From contig OY764222.1 of assembly GCA_963668325.1 (NCBI GenBank), forward strand, positions 124,001-188,000: a DNA stretch of 64,000 bases. Reading direction: 5' to 3'. Under the pieces are notes generated by a model, which did not search any database, was not told the origin of the DNA, and was given only the letters and a program-made list of their open reading frames with translations. Positions 28,098-37,284 of the stretch are shown here, in pieces (the first letter of the stretch is position 1; every line of letters starts with the position of its first letter). Origin of the DNA: MPNP01 sp963668325 (lineage in GTDB: Bacteria > Pseudomonadota > Alphaproteobacteria > Rhodobacterales > Rhodobacteraceae). Made by a program: the position numbers and the translations under genes.

Positions 28098-28165
28098 TTT
28101 TTTACTCCCAATAAGGTTTCAAGATTGGCAGAATGTTACCAAACACCCTGCCTTTGCATTTAATT

Positions 28166-29644
28166 TTATGGTAAACAATCAATATATGTTTCCTGATCCC
28201 AATCAGAGACAGTGTGCATAAATCGTTCCCATTCATCTGTTTTGTATTCGTGATACAAGCGATACATTTCGCCAGGCATTCCACCTTGAATGACCTCATC
28301 ATTGGCCAATGCTTCAAGAGCTTCCCCAAGTGACATTGGCAGTTTACGGACATCCTTACCAGCTTTTATGGCCTCGTAAATGTTTCTTTCCTCAGGCTCT
28401 CCCGGATCCAGATTATTATCAAGACCATCATTGACAGCAGCTAGAATAACTGATCCCATAAGGTATGGATTAACCATTGAATCGACTGACCTGTATTCAA
28501 ATCTTCCTGGGGCGGAAACTCTCAAACCTGTCGTTCGGTTTTGAAAACCCCAATCAGCAAAGACCGGTGCCCAGAACCCCGTATCCCAAAGTCGGCGGTA
28601 GGAATTGACGGTGGAAGAACCGACGGCAGTTAATGCTCTAAGGTGTTTTACAATCCCTCCAATGGCCATCAAACCCACTTTTCCGGGCATGCGGGGATCA
28701 TCTGTATCAGGCATAAAGGTATTTTCCCCACCTGAGGTATACAGGTAATTATCTTTCATACCTGGCAAGTTATCGGGATCATTACCTACTCGGCAGAAGG
28801 TTTGATCCCCACCTCTCCAAAGAGATAGATTATGATGGCAACCTGAAGCTGATACACCCATGAAGGGCTTGGACATGAAACAGGCAATCAGATTGAACTC
28901 TCTGGCAACCTGGGCACAAATTTGTCGATAGGTTGTCAGTCGGTCTGCATTTTTCAAAACATCATCAAACATCCAATTGAGTTCCAATTGCCCCGGAGCA
29001 TCTTCATGGTCTCCCTGAATCATATCCAGACCCATTTTCCGGGCATACTCAATAACCTTCATATAAACCGGTCGAAGGGATTCAAATTGATCGATGTGGT
29101 AACAGAAGGGTTTAGAAAAACCACCGTCAGGCTTCCCATCCTCACCTCTTTTCAGCCACATCATTTCTGGTTCGGTACCCATTCTCAATTGCAGGTCGTG
29201 CTTGCTCTGGAACTCTTCATGAAGACGTCGTAAATTGCCTCGACAATCAGAGGTCAGATACCCTCCGGGGTTTTCAGGTTCTTCTCTGTTACGAAACAGA
29301 GTGCAATAAAAACGAGCAATCTTTGGTTCCCAAGGCAATTGCATCATGGTTTCAGGCTCGGGAATGCCTACCAGTTCAGCGGCCTCCGGTCCATAACCCA
29401 AGTAATCTCCATGCCGGTTCGTAAACAGGTTTACGGTTGCACCATAAACAAGTTGAAATCCCTTTTGAGCAATGTTTTCCCAATGATCCGCAGGGATGCC
29501 TTTCCCCATGATCTTACCGGTAACAGAGACAAACTGTAGATATAGATACTCAACACCCATGGCATCAATTTTAGCCCTGACTTCCTTGACCAACTCATCC
29601 CTACCGGGGGCATTTACAAATTTTTCGATATCCGTTTCTGGCAT
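28166..29644 (-). CDS. Glutamine-synthetase-family ligase (gamma-glutamylamide synthetase-like)
   Basis: A 492-residue member of the glutamine synthetase superfamily, which joins an amine to the gamma-carboxyl of glutamate with ATP. Seen are VSVTGKIMGKGIP in the N-terminal beta-grasp region, GTEPEMMW and DHEDAPGQLELNW (metal/glutamate glutamates), SASGCHHNLSLW, and FEYRSVDSMVNPYL. The usual H-x-H-x-S segment reads H-H-N-L-S here (about 270-274), so the second His is Asn. I start at the ATG preceded by AGGAGG; a longer frame has no such site. It lies between a FAD oxidoreductase and the synthase trio, so the amine it activates is probably that operon's substrate. It is about 65 residues longer than the second ligase at 34.8 kb and is not its duplicate. 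Confidence 0.8.
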   Translation of the reverse strand: MPETDIEKFVNAPGRDELVKEVRAKIDAMGVEYLYLQFVSVTGKIMGKGIPADHWENIAQKGFQLVYGATVNLFTNRHGDYLGYGPEAAELVGIPEPETMMQLPWEPKIARFYCTLFRNREEPENPGGYLTSDCRGNLRRLHEEFQSKHDLQLRMGTEPEMMWLKRGEDGKPDGGFSKPFCYHIDQFESLRPVYMKVIEYARKMGLDMIQGDHEDAPGQLELNWMFDDVLKNADRLTTYRQICAQVAREFNLIACFMSKPFMGVSASGCHHNLSLWRGGDQTFCRVGNDPDNLPGMKDNYLYTSGGENTFMPDTDDPRMPGKVGLMAIGGIVKHLRALTAVGSSTVNSYRRLWDTGFWAPVFADWGFQNRTTGLRVSAPGRFEYRSVDSMVNPYLMGSVILAAVNDGLDNNLDPGEPEERNIYEAIKAGKDVRKLPMSLGEALEALANDEVIQGGMPGEMYRLYHEYKTDEWERFMHTVSDWDQETYIDCLP

Positions 29645-29666
29645 ACGACCTCCTAATTTATTTTTC

Positions 29667-31010
29667 CTAACTCCATGGATATGGGCTGTTTGACACTGGA
29701 TGCAATTCCCCAGTTTCAAAACGAGAAAACCTGAAAGGCTCTAGCAATTCCTGTTTTTCACCCAAAACTTCGTCGGCCACAAGGTGACCAACTCCAAGCA
29801 TTTTCCAACCATGATTGGAATCTGCAATTATAAACACATTTTCATTAAATTTATCAAATACCGGGAAACTGTCAGGTGTAAAACAACCAATCCCACCTGA
29901 AGGTTCTCTATGGTATTTTGGCATGGTACCTTCGAATCTCTTGTGGCAATGCGCCAATGCCGACACCCACATATGAGCAAATTCCTGACTGGAAACGAAT
30001 TCCGGGCTAGATGGACCATAGGGGTCTATGGCCACCTCATCCACTGGTGTACCTACCTTATAAGGGGAAGCACCGCCCTGAACACCGCCAAAATGCCAAT
30101 CTGGTTTATAGTAAATTCCCCACATTTCCTCGGTAATAATTGACCCATCTACATCCGAGTACAAAGGAGCATCTGTATCTACATGGATAACTGGTGGCAT
30201 CTTACCATCGTCTGTCAACAACGTTTCGGGCGGAACCGTCAGGACACCCTCTTCTAGTTGCCAATATCTCCACATGTCTACATTCTCGTGAATTTCACCA
30301 TCTAGATCTTTCACGGTAATTTGTTTGGGGAGATCCAACATGGACCAAAAGTCTCTAACCCAGGGGCCAGCCCCAATAATAACCTGCTCACAGGTTATTT
30401 CTCCCTTGTCAGTATCAACAGATGAGACTGAATTGGAAGTTGAATCGAGGTTAAATCCCTTAACTTCAATGCCTGAGATAATACGGACGCCAAGCTTCTC
30501 GACTTTTGAAGCCAAACCGTACATGGCTTTGGTGTTGTTGGAGTACCCGCCCCTTTTTTCGTGGAGGACCGATGTAATGTTTTTAGCCTGCCAATCCTCA
30601 AACATTCCTCTCATATAATTTGTGGAAGCGTTTGAACCTTCAATGAATACACTTTCGTATCCGATCTCTTTTTGCTGCTCATAAATTGTTTGAACATCTT
30701 CCCGCATGGCCTCGCTTGAAATCTGCATGTAACCGACCGGATGGTAACTCAGTCCCTCGGGATCAGACTCCCAAACATCTACTGAATGGGCCATGAGCCG
30801 ACGCATAGCGGGTTGAAAATAATTGTTTCGTACTACCCCACAGGCAATACCCGAGGCCCCAGAAGCAATTCCTGATTTATCCAGAACTACTATTCTGCCT
30901 CCAACCTCTTCTCCCTGGTCAACCAGCCGCTGGGCCAACCTCCAAGCTGTTGACAGTCCGTGAATTCCAGCACCTATAACTACAAAATCTGCATGTTCGG
31001 GAACGGCCAT
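29667..31010 (-). CDS. FAD-dependent oxidoreductase (DAO/sarcosine oxidase beta-like)
   Basis: A 447-residue flavoprotein of the D-amino-acid/sarcosine oxidase (DAO) family. It has the dinucleotide motif FVVIGAGIHGLSTAWRLA at the N-terminus, a GIASGASGIACGVVRNNYF segment contacting FAD, and a C-terminal GGIGCFTPDSFPVFDKF plus DSNHGWKMLGVGHLVADE. Such enzymes oxidise secondary or tertiary amino acids, often N-methylated. As first gene of the operon upstream of a gamma-glutamyl ligase and N-methylglutamate-synthase-like subunits, the likely substrate is an N-alkylated glutamate or similar; the operon's GcvT protein could take the C1 product. No signal peptide; the ATG follows GAGGTG. Confidence 0.83.
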   Translation of the reverse strand: MAVPEHADFVVIGAGIHGLSTAWRLAQRLVDQGEEVGGRIVVLDKSGIASGASGIACGVVRNNYFQPAMRRLMAHSVDVWESDPEGLSYHPVGYMQISSEAMREDVQTIYEQQKEIGYESVFIEGSNASTNYMRGMFEDWQAKNITSVLHEKRGGYSNNTKAMYGLASKVEKLGVRIISGIEVKGFNLDSTSNSVSSVDTDKGEITCEQVIIGAGPWVRDFWSMLDLPKQITVKDLDGEIHENVDMWRYWQLEEGVLTVPPETLLTDDGKMPPVIHVDTDAPLYSDVDGSIITEEMWGIYYKPDWHFGGVQGGASPYKVGTPVDEVAIDPYGPSSPEFVSSQEFAHMWVSALAHCHKRFEGTMPKYHREPSGGIGCFTPDSFPVFDKFNENVFIIADSNHGWKMLGVGHLVADEVLGEKQELLEPFRFSRFETGELHPVSNSPYPWS

Positions 31011-31171
31011 TCATACACCTCTAAAAACTTAAACTCTCATTCTGCTTAATTACCGCATGTTGAATAAAATAAAATGAACCAATTATCTATTAGTTTAAAC
31101 CAAAAAAATGCCATTTCTTGAAAATTATCTGAATTTGGTATATTATTGGTTTGTTATTATAGATTTGCCTT
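31011..31171. promoter_or_regulatory. Divergent promoter region between the amine operon and its FadR-type regulator
   Basis: A 161-base, very AT-rich gap between divergent genes. It must hold the promoter of the nine-gene operon and that of the regulator. A TTGGTATATTATTGGTTTG stretch near 31136 could contain an operator half-site, but no clean palindrome is visible. Confidence 0.4.
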
Positions 31172-31849
31172 ATGGAAAAACGGAAATCATTTTCAGATAT
31201 TGCCGCTCAATTGAGAGGGGAAATATATACCGGAAGGTTCAAGATGAATGACCGGCTGCCCCCGGAAAGGGATTTAGCTGAAATCATGAAAGCTTCCCGG
31301 GGCACAATTAGAAAAGCCCTTGAGCAACTTGAAAATGAAGGCTTGGTGGGAATTGTCAACAACAGCGGGACTTATGTAAGGTTCAACAATAAAAATATTC
31401 GGCAACCAATTTTCGAATCAGCCCGCCCCTTGGAATTAATGGATGCCCGTTTTGCTTTTGAACCCCATATTTGTAGATTATCCGTATTAAACGCTCGCCC
31501 GATTGATATCCTTGAATTGTCCGGTATCCAAGATGCCATGGAAACCAAAGTGGAGGACGCCGTTGCTTTTGCCAATCTGGATACACAATTTCACATGAAA
31601 CTTGTTGCTACCACGGGTAATCCCTTACTTGAATGGATAGCCATGCAAATAAATTCTGTTCGGGGCAATCAATCATGGACCCGAATGCGACAACTAACCC
31701 TTGAGCCTAACATAATATACAAATACAACCTTCAGCACAGACAAATACTGGATGCGATAAAATTCAGGGAACCAGAACTTGCTGCTGAAAGGATGAAAGA
31801 ACATCTCGAAACAGCCCGGCTGTCGTTAACTAGAGCGTCAGCGACTTAA
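31172..31849 (+). CDS. GntR-family transcriptional regulator, FadR/FCD type
   Basis: A 225-residue regulator. The N-terminal winged helix carries IYTGRFKMNDRLPPERDLAE and SRGTIRKALEQLENEGLV, the standard GntR DNA-binding pattern. The C-terminal all-helical FCD domain has DTQFHMKLV and EHLETARLSL, with Asp/His residues that bind a metal ion or an organic-acid effector in this family. It is transcribed away from the nine-gene amine operon across a 161-base gap, the classic layout for a local regulator of that operon. The effector would be expected to be a pathway metabolite. Confidence 0.87.
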   Translation: MEKRKSFSDIAAQLRGEIYTGRFKMNDRLPPERDLAEIMKASRGTIRKALEQLENEGLVGIVNNSGTYVRFNNKNIRQPIFESARPLELMDARFAFEPHICRLSVLNARPIDILELSGIQDAMETKVEDAVAFANLDTQFHMKLVATTGNPLLEWIAMQINSVRGNQSWTRMRQLTLEPNIIYKYNLQHRQILDAIKFREPELAAERMKEHLETARLSLTRASAT

Positions 31850-32033
31850 TATGGTATAATCAACCAACATTTGAGTAATAAACATTAAATTTAACCAATC
31901 TCTTTATTAGGATGACGTTACTCCAAAATCGAACGGTATCTTGTTGGTTGCTGTTCATGGATTTTTGGTAGTAAAATTCCTTTCGTGTAAAGTTATTTTG
32001 TTGATTATACTTAGACACTTTATGGAGAAAAAA

Positions 32034-32585
32034 ATGGAATGTTCAGATCTCACCGTAGGAGAAATTTCTACTCTCTCGGAGTTTCCACGAAAGGAGATTA
32101 AAAAGTATATTGATACCAAGGTAGTTTCAGCCCAAAAGTCTAATGGGCAATACCTCCTACCAAAGGAAGCGGTTTTATTTTTTTCAGTAATTGGGAATGA
32201 AGACATAAAAGATGCACCCAAAAATTTCAAAAAAGCAATTTGGAAAACTCTGCAAAATCTTTTAGACCCTACAGAAGTCGTTCATGTGGAAGGTAAAGAT
32301 ATTCACTTGGACCCCTCAATAAAGGACCTCTTGAAATCAACAGAACGGTATATCCAAAACCGTTCGGAATTTCTCGTGGAGAATCCTAGAATTCTCGGTG
32401 GAACCCCTGTAATCAAGGGAACCCGTATTACCGCTTATTCCGTTCGAGGTTGGCTGAAGGGTGAAGAAACAATTGACAATTTGGTAGAAGAATACCCAGA
32501 AATACCTCCTGAAGCATTTGAAGTGGCAGAATTTTATGCAAAATCCAATCCCTTACGAGGCAGACGCAAAGGTCTGCCAATTTGA
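32034..32585 (+). CDS. DUF433 protein, antitoxin-like
   Basis: A 183-residue protein. Its N-terminal 60 residues look like a small helix-turn-helix (LTVGEISTLSEFPRKEIKKY), and the C-terminal part (about 115-175) is DUF433: NPRILGGTPVIKGTRITAY, then LVEEYPEIPPEAFEVAEFY. DUF433 proteins are often antitoxins paired with DUF5615 PIN-like toxins; the next frame here encodes a broken DUF5615, overlapping by four bases. The ATG at 32034 follows GGAGA; earlier in-frame ATGs have no ribosome-binding site. Confidence 0.75.
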   Translation: MECSDLTVGEISTLSEFPRKEIKKYIDTKVVSAQKSNGQYLLPKEAVLFFSVIGNEDIKDAPKNFKKAIWKTLQNLLDPTEVVHVEGKDIHLDPSIKDLLKSTERYIQNRSEFLVENPRILGGTPVIKGTRITAYSVRGWLKGEETIDNLVEEYPEIPPEAFEVAEFYAKSNPLRGRRKGLPI

Positions 32586-32959
32586 GACTATTTCTAGATG
32601 AATGCCTTTCTCCAATAATTGCTCTGGAATTAGCTGAAGAGTACAACCACTAAACCGTTCACCCAAGAAATAACGGAGGACTTGGTGATGAAGACCACCA
32701 AATCGTTTCCAGGTGCATTCAAGAGGATTTGGTAATCGTTACGGCAGATGCTAAAGACTTTCAGGTATTGCTAGAAAGGGAAGAGTTACATCAAGGTCTG
32801 ATAATCCTGCCGTGTCTCCCAAGAAATTCAAGTAAAGCCTTTCTCCTTTTGGCTATTGGGTATCTCAGTGAATTAGGAGACCCAATGGATTTGATGGTAA
32901 ATCATCTACTAATTGTCAACAAGGAGGGCATCCCGAAATTAAGGGAGTTACCAAATTAG
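32582..32959 (+). pseudogene. DUF5615 PIN-like toxin gene with an in-frame stop
   Basis: Translation from a TTG overlapping the DUF433 stop gives LRLFLDECLSPIIALELAEE, the typical N-terminus with the catalytic Asp of DUF5615 PIN-like proteins. A TAA at 32651-32653 (codon 24) interrupts it. The same frame then continues with GLGDEDHQIVSRC and LVIVTADAKDFQVLL, the central active-site motifs, to the end at 32959. A single nonsense change (for example GAA to TAA) explains this. The toxin is probably dead while its DUF433 partner is intact. Confidence 0.8.
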
Positions 32960-33295
32960 TTTTGTCTTAGTTCCAAAATTTATAGACCTTAATTTTGTAT
33001 AATTTGTTGTCGGAGTACTAGTTTTTGAAGGTGCCAGACAAATATATTGTACTATTGAACAATCACTTGTGTGCAATCAAACCTCAATAGGGTTATCTCT
33101 GCCCAACATGATCTAGACATTTATCCGTCAAGAAAATCCATCCGTTTGCTAATGCTTTAGCTTGTTACTCCTCCCTCTTTGTTGTGAGGCATCCGAGCAA
33201 TAATCAATAATAATTTATCACCACTTAGTGTTATGTTCATTTTGGATTTAGAAAACTATATTAGCCGCAATATTAAATGTTTTATAGGATTGACT
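32960..33295. other. Non-coding stretch before the ankyrin gene
   Basis: About 335 AT-rich bases, including an in-frame extension of the ankyrin gene that I do not use as coding because the signal peptide begins later. No terminator or repeat recognised. Confidence 0.4.
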
Positions 33296-33979
33296 ATGAA
33301 CAAGCCGGTATCGTTAGTAATTGGGGTTCTGATATTCATTTTGGGTATGACTGGGAGCCTTCAAGCCAATTCAAATTGTGGTGATTGGTTGAGTGGTGAA
33401 TATTTCAAAAATGCAATCCCAAATGATATAATCCAATGTCTTAATGACCAGGGAAACCTAATAGAATCCAAAACACCTGGAGGATTAACAGCTCTCCACT
33501 TTGCTGCAGGAAATAGCAATTCTCCAGAGGTTATCAATATTTTGATTGGTGCTGGTGCTAACATGGAATTAAAGAGTAGCGAAGGGTTTACCCCCTTACA
33601 TATTGCTGTTGCACATAACACTAATCCAAAGATCACAAGGGCATTGCTTGATGCGGGCGCAAACATCGAATCCAAGGCTGAGTTGGGATTGACGCCCTTG
33701 CATTCTGCAGCCGCTTATAACACGAATCATGAGATTATCGAAGTCTTGCTTCAGGCAGGTGCTGTTATTGATTCCAAAATTGTATTAATTGGATGGTCAC
33801 CTTTACATGCTGCGGCTGCTTACAACGGAAATCCGAAAATTATTGAAACTTTGCTGGATGCTGGAGCAAATCCCCAAAAACCAGACGCACAAGGAAGGAC
33901 ACCTTTTGATTTGTTAATTGAGAATAACAACCTTCCGGCTGATAGTGATATTCATGTGAGACTTTCCGAAGGGCAGTAA
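33296..33979 (+). CDS. Secreted ankyrin-repeat protein
   Basis: A 227-residue protein with a signal peptide (VSLVIGVLIFILGMTGSLQA) and about four ankyrin repeats from residue 60 on, each with the G-x-T-P/A-L-H core (GLTALHFAAGN, GFTPLHIAVAH, GLTPLHSAAAY, WSPLHAAAAY) and a G-A-x/A-G-A loop. Ankyrin repeats mediate protein-protein contact. Signal peptide implies a periplasmic or secreted location. I start at 33296, where AGGA precedes the ATG and the signal peptide follows; a 21-codon extension is possible. It is convergent with a glutamine amidotransferase gene and shows no link to the amine pathway. Confidence 0.8.
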   Translation: MNKPVSLVIGVLIFILGMTGSLQANSNCGDWLSGEYFKNAIPNDIIQCLNDQGNLIESKTPGGLTALHFAAGNSNSPEVINILIGAGANMELKSSEGFTPLHIAVAHNTNPKITRALLDAGANIESKAELGLTPLHSAAAYNTNHEIIEVLLQAGAVIDSKIVLIGWSPLHAAAAYNGNPKIIETLLDAGANPQKPDAQGRTPFDLLIENNNLPADSDIHVRLSEGQ

Positions 33980-33986
33980 ATGCAGG

Positions 33987-34703
33987 CTATTTTGAAGCCG
34001 CATGTAACCAATTGATGTAAACCCGTTCGGCCATGGTTTCAAAATTCTTCATTTCCTTGTTGCAATCACCACGTAATTGGGAAACTCCCCCCTGACCAAA
34101 TACTTTGTCCAGAGCTGATTCATATTCAGGAATAACTGCCCAGTTATCAACGGTATTTGATTCAACCTCCAAATGAAATTGAACAGAAAACGCTCGGGTG
34201 TACCAATTCATCGCCTGGAACTTACACAAAGGTGAACTTGCTAGACATACAGCACCTTCCGGCATCCTTTTGATTTCAGCACCATGCCACTGCAAGCAGT
34301 TAAACGTTTCCGGAATCCCGTCGAAGAAAATACTTTCACTACCAGCCTCGGTGAGATCTACCTCCATCACGCCAACCTCAGAGTTTTCTGCCTTGCCGCA
34401 TTTACCCCCAAGTGCTTCTGCCAGAAGCTGATGTCCAAGGCATAATCCCAAAAAGGGTAGTCCCCTTTCCTTGACAGCATCTCGGATAAACTCCTTCTCA
34501 GGTTTCAACCAGGGGTGAATATCTTCTTCCCAGACATCCATTGGCCCTCCCAGGACCCAAAGAGCATCGTAACCATCAAGGCTTGGCAATTGTTCCCCTT
34601 CATCCAATTCAATTGGATCCCAGGTATGCCCATCCTCCTTCAAAAGTTTCCTGAATGAACCAGGATGTTCAACTTTGGCGTGCTGAAGTACTAAAATATG
34701 CAT
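33987..34703 (-). CDS. Class I glutamine amidotransferase-like protein
   Basis: A 238-residue stand-alone triad amidotransferase. The nucleophile motif GLCLGHQLLAEALGG and the preceding WVLGGPMDV (oxyanion region) are clear; the catalytic His-Glu pair is FSVQFHLEVE. It lies 78 bases after the gmaS gene in the same direction and likely shares its transcript. Relatives are GMP-synthase-type glutaminase domains and gamma-glutamyl hydrolases such as PuuD (a different subgroup). In this place it may cleave a gamma-glutamyl intermediate or its by-product; that is inference. Confidence 0.82.
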   Translation of the reverse strand: MHILVLQHAKVEHPGSFRKLLKEDGHTWDPIELDEGEQLPSLDGYDALWVLGGPMDVWEEDIHPWLKPEKEFIRDAVKERGLPFLGLCLGHQLLAEALGGKCGKAENSEVGVMEVDLTEAGSESIFFDGIPETFNCLQWHGAEIKRMPEGAVCLASSPLCKFQAMNWYTRAFSVQFHLEVESNTVDNWAVIPEYESALDKVFGQGGVSQLRGDCNKEMKNFETMAERVYINWLHAASK

Positions 34704-34781
34704 TTTAATTATTCCTTCGAAGGTTTGGTATCGTTTGGACCAAGCTCTAATAGAATGTGTCGCAAAAGCACTGACCGATTC

Positions 34782-36059
34782 CTATACATCCAGGGCGTTG
34801 GCCTTTTCCCATTCCGAAAAATACCTCATATACTCATCCCACTCCTCACCTTTCAGTTTGGCATAGGCTTGCTGGAATTCATCCCCAAAGTATTTTCCAA
34901 TAAAATCTGAACTTTCAAAAAGCCGGAGGGAATCAAGCATGTTCAAAGGCAATTTTGGTGCATTTTTAACCTTGTAACCCTCAGCATACATGTCCAAATC
35001 AATCCTTTCACCCGGATTGACTTCTCGCTCAATACCATCCAGGGCCGAGGCAATCATTGCCGCTTGTAACAGGTATGGATTCGATGCCCCATCCGCCAAG
35101 CGGACCTCAACCCTGTTGTCTCCTGGAATTCTGATCATATGAGTTCGGTTATTGCCACCATAGGTTACTGTGTTTGGGGACCAGGTCGCACCTGAAGTGG
35201 TTCTGGGTGCATTTATCCGTTTATAGGAATTAACCACCGGGTTTGTTATCAACGCCAAACTCTTCGAATTTTCAAGCAAACCGCCAATCACATTATAGGC
35301 CAATTTTGAAAGGCCCAACTCCCCATCACCACTCATTAGGTTCTCGCCACTCTGGTCATGCCAGATTGATAGATGAACATGACACCCATTTCCGGTCAGG
35401 GTCGGCATGGGTTTGGGCATAAAGGTCGCCTTGAACCCATGATTTTCTGCCAGTGATTTGACCATGAATTTGAAAAAGGTGTGTCGATCGGCCGTTGTCA
35501 GGGGGTCAGAGAAACCCCAATTCATTTCAAATTGACCATTCGCATCCTCATGATCATTCTGGTATGGTTCCCAACCCATGGCAATCATGGCATCACTGAT
35601 TTCTGAAATTAGTTCGTATCTGCGCATGAGGGCCTGCTGGTCATAGCAGGGCTTGCTTCTTAAATCAGCTGCATCTGAAAGTTCCTGACCTGAGGGGGAG
35701 AGCAAAAAGAACTCAGGTTCTACCCCAGTCATAACTTTGTAGCCCTTTGCCTTGGCCTTGGCTATTAATCTTTGCAATACTAGCCTGGGGGCATGATCTA
35801 CTTCTTTTCCTTCCATCTGCAGGTCACTGGGAATCCAGGCGACCTCAGGTTTCCACGGCAAGGGATAAATGTTGTCAGAAGGCATGGCCAGCATATCTGG
35901 ATAAGCCGGAGTCATATCCAAATGGGCGGCAAAACCGGCAAAACCAGCACCCTCCTCCTTCATTTCTTCAATTGCAGATGCTGGTACGAGTTTTGACCGC
36001 ACGACCCCAAAAAGGTCCGTAAAACTTACCAGATAATACCTGATACCATCTTTAGTCAT
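34782..36059 (-). CDS. gmaS: Gamma-glutamylmethylamide synthetase (type III glutamine synthetase-like)
   Basis: A 425-residue glutamine-synthetase-superfamily enzyme with the particular pattern of type III/GlnT proteins that act as GmaS in methylamine users: YYLVSFTDLFGVVRSKLVPA at the start, GAGFAGFAAHLDMTPAYPD, LPWKPEVAWI, CYDQQALMRRYELISEI, NDHEDANGQFEMNW, LTGNGCHVHLSIW (intact H-x-H-x-S) and GNNRTHMIRIPGDNRVEVRL. GmaS makes gamma-glutamylmethylamide from methylamine, glutamate and ATP. A strong GGAGG site precedes the ATG. Neighbours are a GlxA-type regulator and the mgd-like operon, as expected for the N-methylglutamate pathway. Alternative: a glutamine synthetase III proper. Confidence 0.83.
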   Translation of the reverse strand: MTKDGIRYYLVSFTDLFGVVRSKLVPASAIEEMKEEGAGFAGFAAHLDMTPAYPDMLAMPSDNIYPLPWKPEVAWIPSDLQMEGKEVDHAPRLVLQRLIAKAKAKGYKVMTGVEPEFFLLSPSGQELSDAADLRSKPCYDQQALMRRYELISEISDAMIAMGWEPYQNDHEDANGQFEMNWGFSDPLTTADRHTFFKFMVKSLAENHGFKATFMPKPMPTLTGNGCHVHLSIWHDQSGENLMSGDGELGLSKLAYNVIGGLLENSKSLALITNPVVNSYKRINAPRTTSGATWSPNTVTYGGNNRTHMIRIPGDNRVEVRLADGASNPYLLQAAMIASALDGIEREVNPGERIDLDMYAEGYKVKNAPKLPLNMLDSLRLFESSDFIGKYFGDEFQQAYAKLKGEEWDEYMRYFSEWEKANALDV

Positions 36060-36206
36060 TTTGCCTCCAAATCTAAGCCGAGATAAGAAAAAGAATCAAT
36101 AGGAAGTTGGAATGCTTGCTTACCTACCAGTTAATTTATCTCCCAAAATATTTTTGTCATTACCATTTTTTTATTTTTTGTCATGGCAATATCCCGACTC
36201 TTTAAC

Positions 36207-37190
36207 CTATTCCATTTCCACGGTCAAAATTTTAGATTTGGAGTTATTCTCTTTTCTATAGGTTGTAGGGGGTAAGCCAAATCGGTCCCTAAATGACCTC
36301 GAAAATTGAACAGGTGAGGAAAACCCGGTGGCATGTAATATTTCGTTATTGGTAAGGGCAGAACTTTCAATCAACTTCCTAGCAACGTCCAGCCTTGCTT
36401 GGCGGCAAAATTTCATGACTGAAGTCCCTAATTCCTGTTGAAACAATCTGTTTAGATGACGGGAACTTATTCCTACCAATCTGGCGATTTGTTCCAAGGT
36501 CAATGGATCTGCAATGTGGTTTTCGATTAGCTCAATGGAACTTAATATCGGCATGACCTGGGTACCATATCTTTCTTCAAGCCCTGACCTCTGAGCTTCA
36601 CCTGGCTTGCGAACTTCGGTATGAATAAACCAATCTGAAACATCTCGGGCGAATTTTGTGCCAAATTCCTTTGCGATTAACAAATGCATCAGGTCCAATG
36701 GCGCTGTGCCCCCAGAACATGTTATACGATTACGATCAATAACAAATAGTGATCTTTCCAAAATCAGGCCAGGATGCATTTGCTCAAGCAATGAAGCGTG
36801 CTCCCAATGAACAGTCATTCGGAAATCCTTCATTAACCCAGCATTAGTAAGAATTACCGGGCCTCCAGAAATGCCTCCAATCACTGTCTCCGTTTTGGTT
36901 AATTCATTCAGCCAAGCTGTAAAGTCTGGTTTGTCAACACTGAAGGGATCCCCACCTGCTACCAGAAAAAGAAAATCCAATTCTTCGGCATCCTGATAAT
37001 TTAGAGTCTGAACTTCTGCGCCGGCGGAACTCTTTACGTAAGAATTTTGTATGGAGAAATGGTGGATATCAAATAAATTTTCTCCCGAAAGGAGGTTTCC
37101 TGCTCGCAGTGGTTCAATGGCACTGGAATAAGACAATAGAGGGAAACCATCAACCAAGACGAAACCAATTCTTATTTGATTTGATTGCAA
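36207..37190 (-). CDS. glxA: GlxA-family transcriptional regulator (DJ-1/PfpI + AraC)
   Basis: A 327-residue regulator: residues about 5-190 form a DJ-1/PfpI-like domain (IGFVLVDGFPLLSYSSAIEP, LFLVAGGDPF, and GGTAPLDLMHLLIAKEFG), and residues about 215-315 an AraC-type double helix-turn-helix (LTLEQIARLVGISSRHLNRLFQ, FSSPVQFSRSFRDRFGLPP). It starts with TTG after AGGA; a stop codon four codons upstream rules out a longer start. It is divergent from the mgd-like operon over 94 bases and precedes gmaS by 147 bases, so it probably controls both. Homologues near glxBCD and sarcosine-oxidase-like genes respond to amine or betaine metabolites. Confidence 0.87.
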   Translation of the reverse strand: MQSNQIRIGFVLVDGFPLLSYSSAIEPLRAGNLLSGENLFDIHHFSIQNSYVKSSAGAEVQTLNYQDAEELDFLFLVAGGDPFSVDKPDFTAWLNELTKTETVIGGISGGPVILTNAGLMKDFRMTVHWEHASLLEQMHPGLILERSLFVIDRNRITCSGGTAPLDLMHLLIAKEFGTKFARDVSDWFIHTEVRKPGEAQRSGLEERYGTQVMPILSSIELIENHIADPLTLEQIARLVGISSRHLNRLFQQELGTSVMKFCRQARLDVARKLIESSALTNNEILHATGFSSPVQFSRSFRDRFGLPPTTYRKENNSKSKILTVEME

Positions 37191-37284
37191 AAATTTGTCC
37201 TAATTTGTTAAGTTTTTGTCCTGTTTCTTCATATACTTTTTACCGAAAAACCCCTAATTAGTCCACCATTGATTACTTGGTAAT
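37191..37284. promoter_or_regulatory. Divergent glxA/mgdA promoter region
   Basis: A compact 94-base AT-rich gap carrying both promoters and presumably the GlxA-type regulator's operator. No palindrome stands out by eye. Confidence 0.45.

Noticed and set aside
28166..36059. Puu-type putrescine pathway (ligase, FAD oxidase, amidotransferase)
   Set aside because: The gene types look similar, but the mgsABC and mgdABCD homologues and the type III ligase pattern fit the N-methylglutamate route; no aldehyde dehydrogenase is present.
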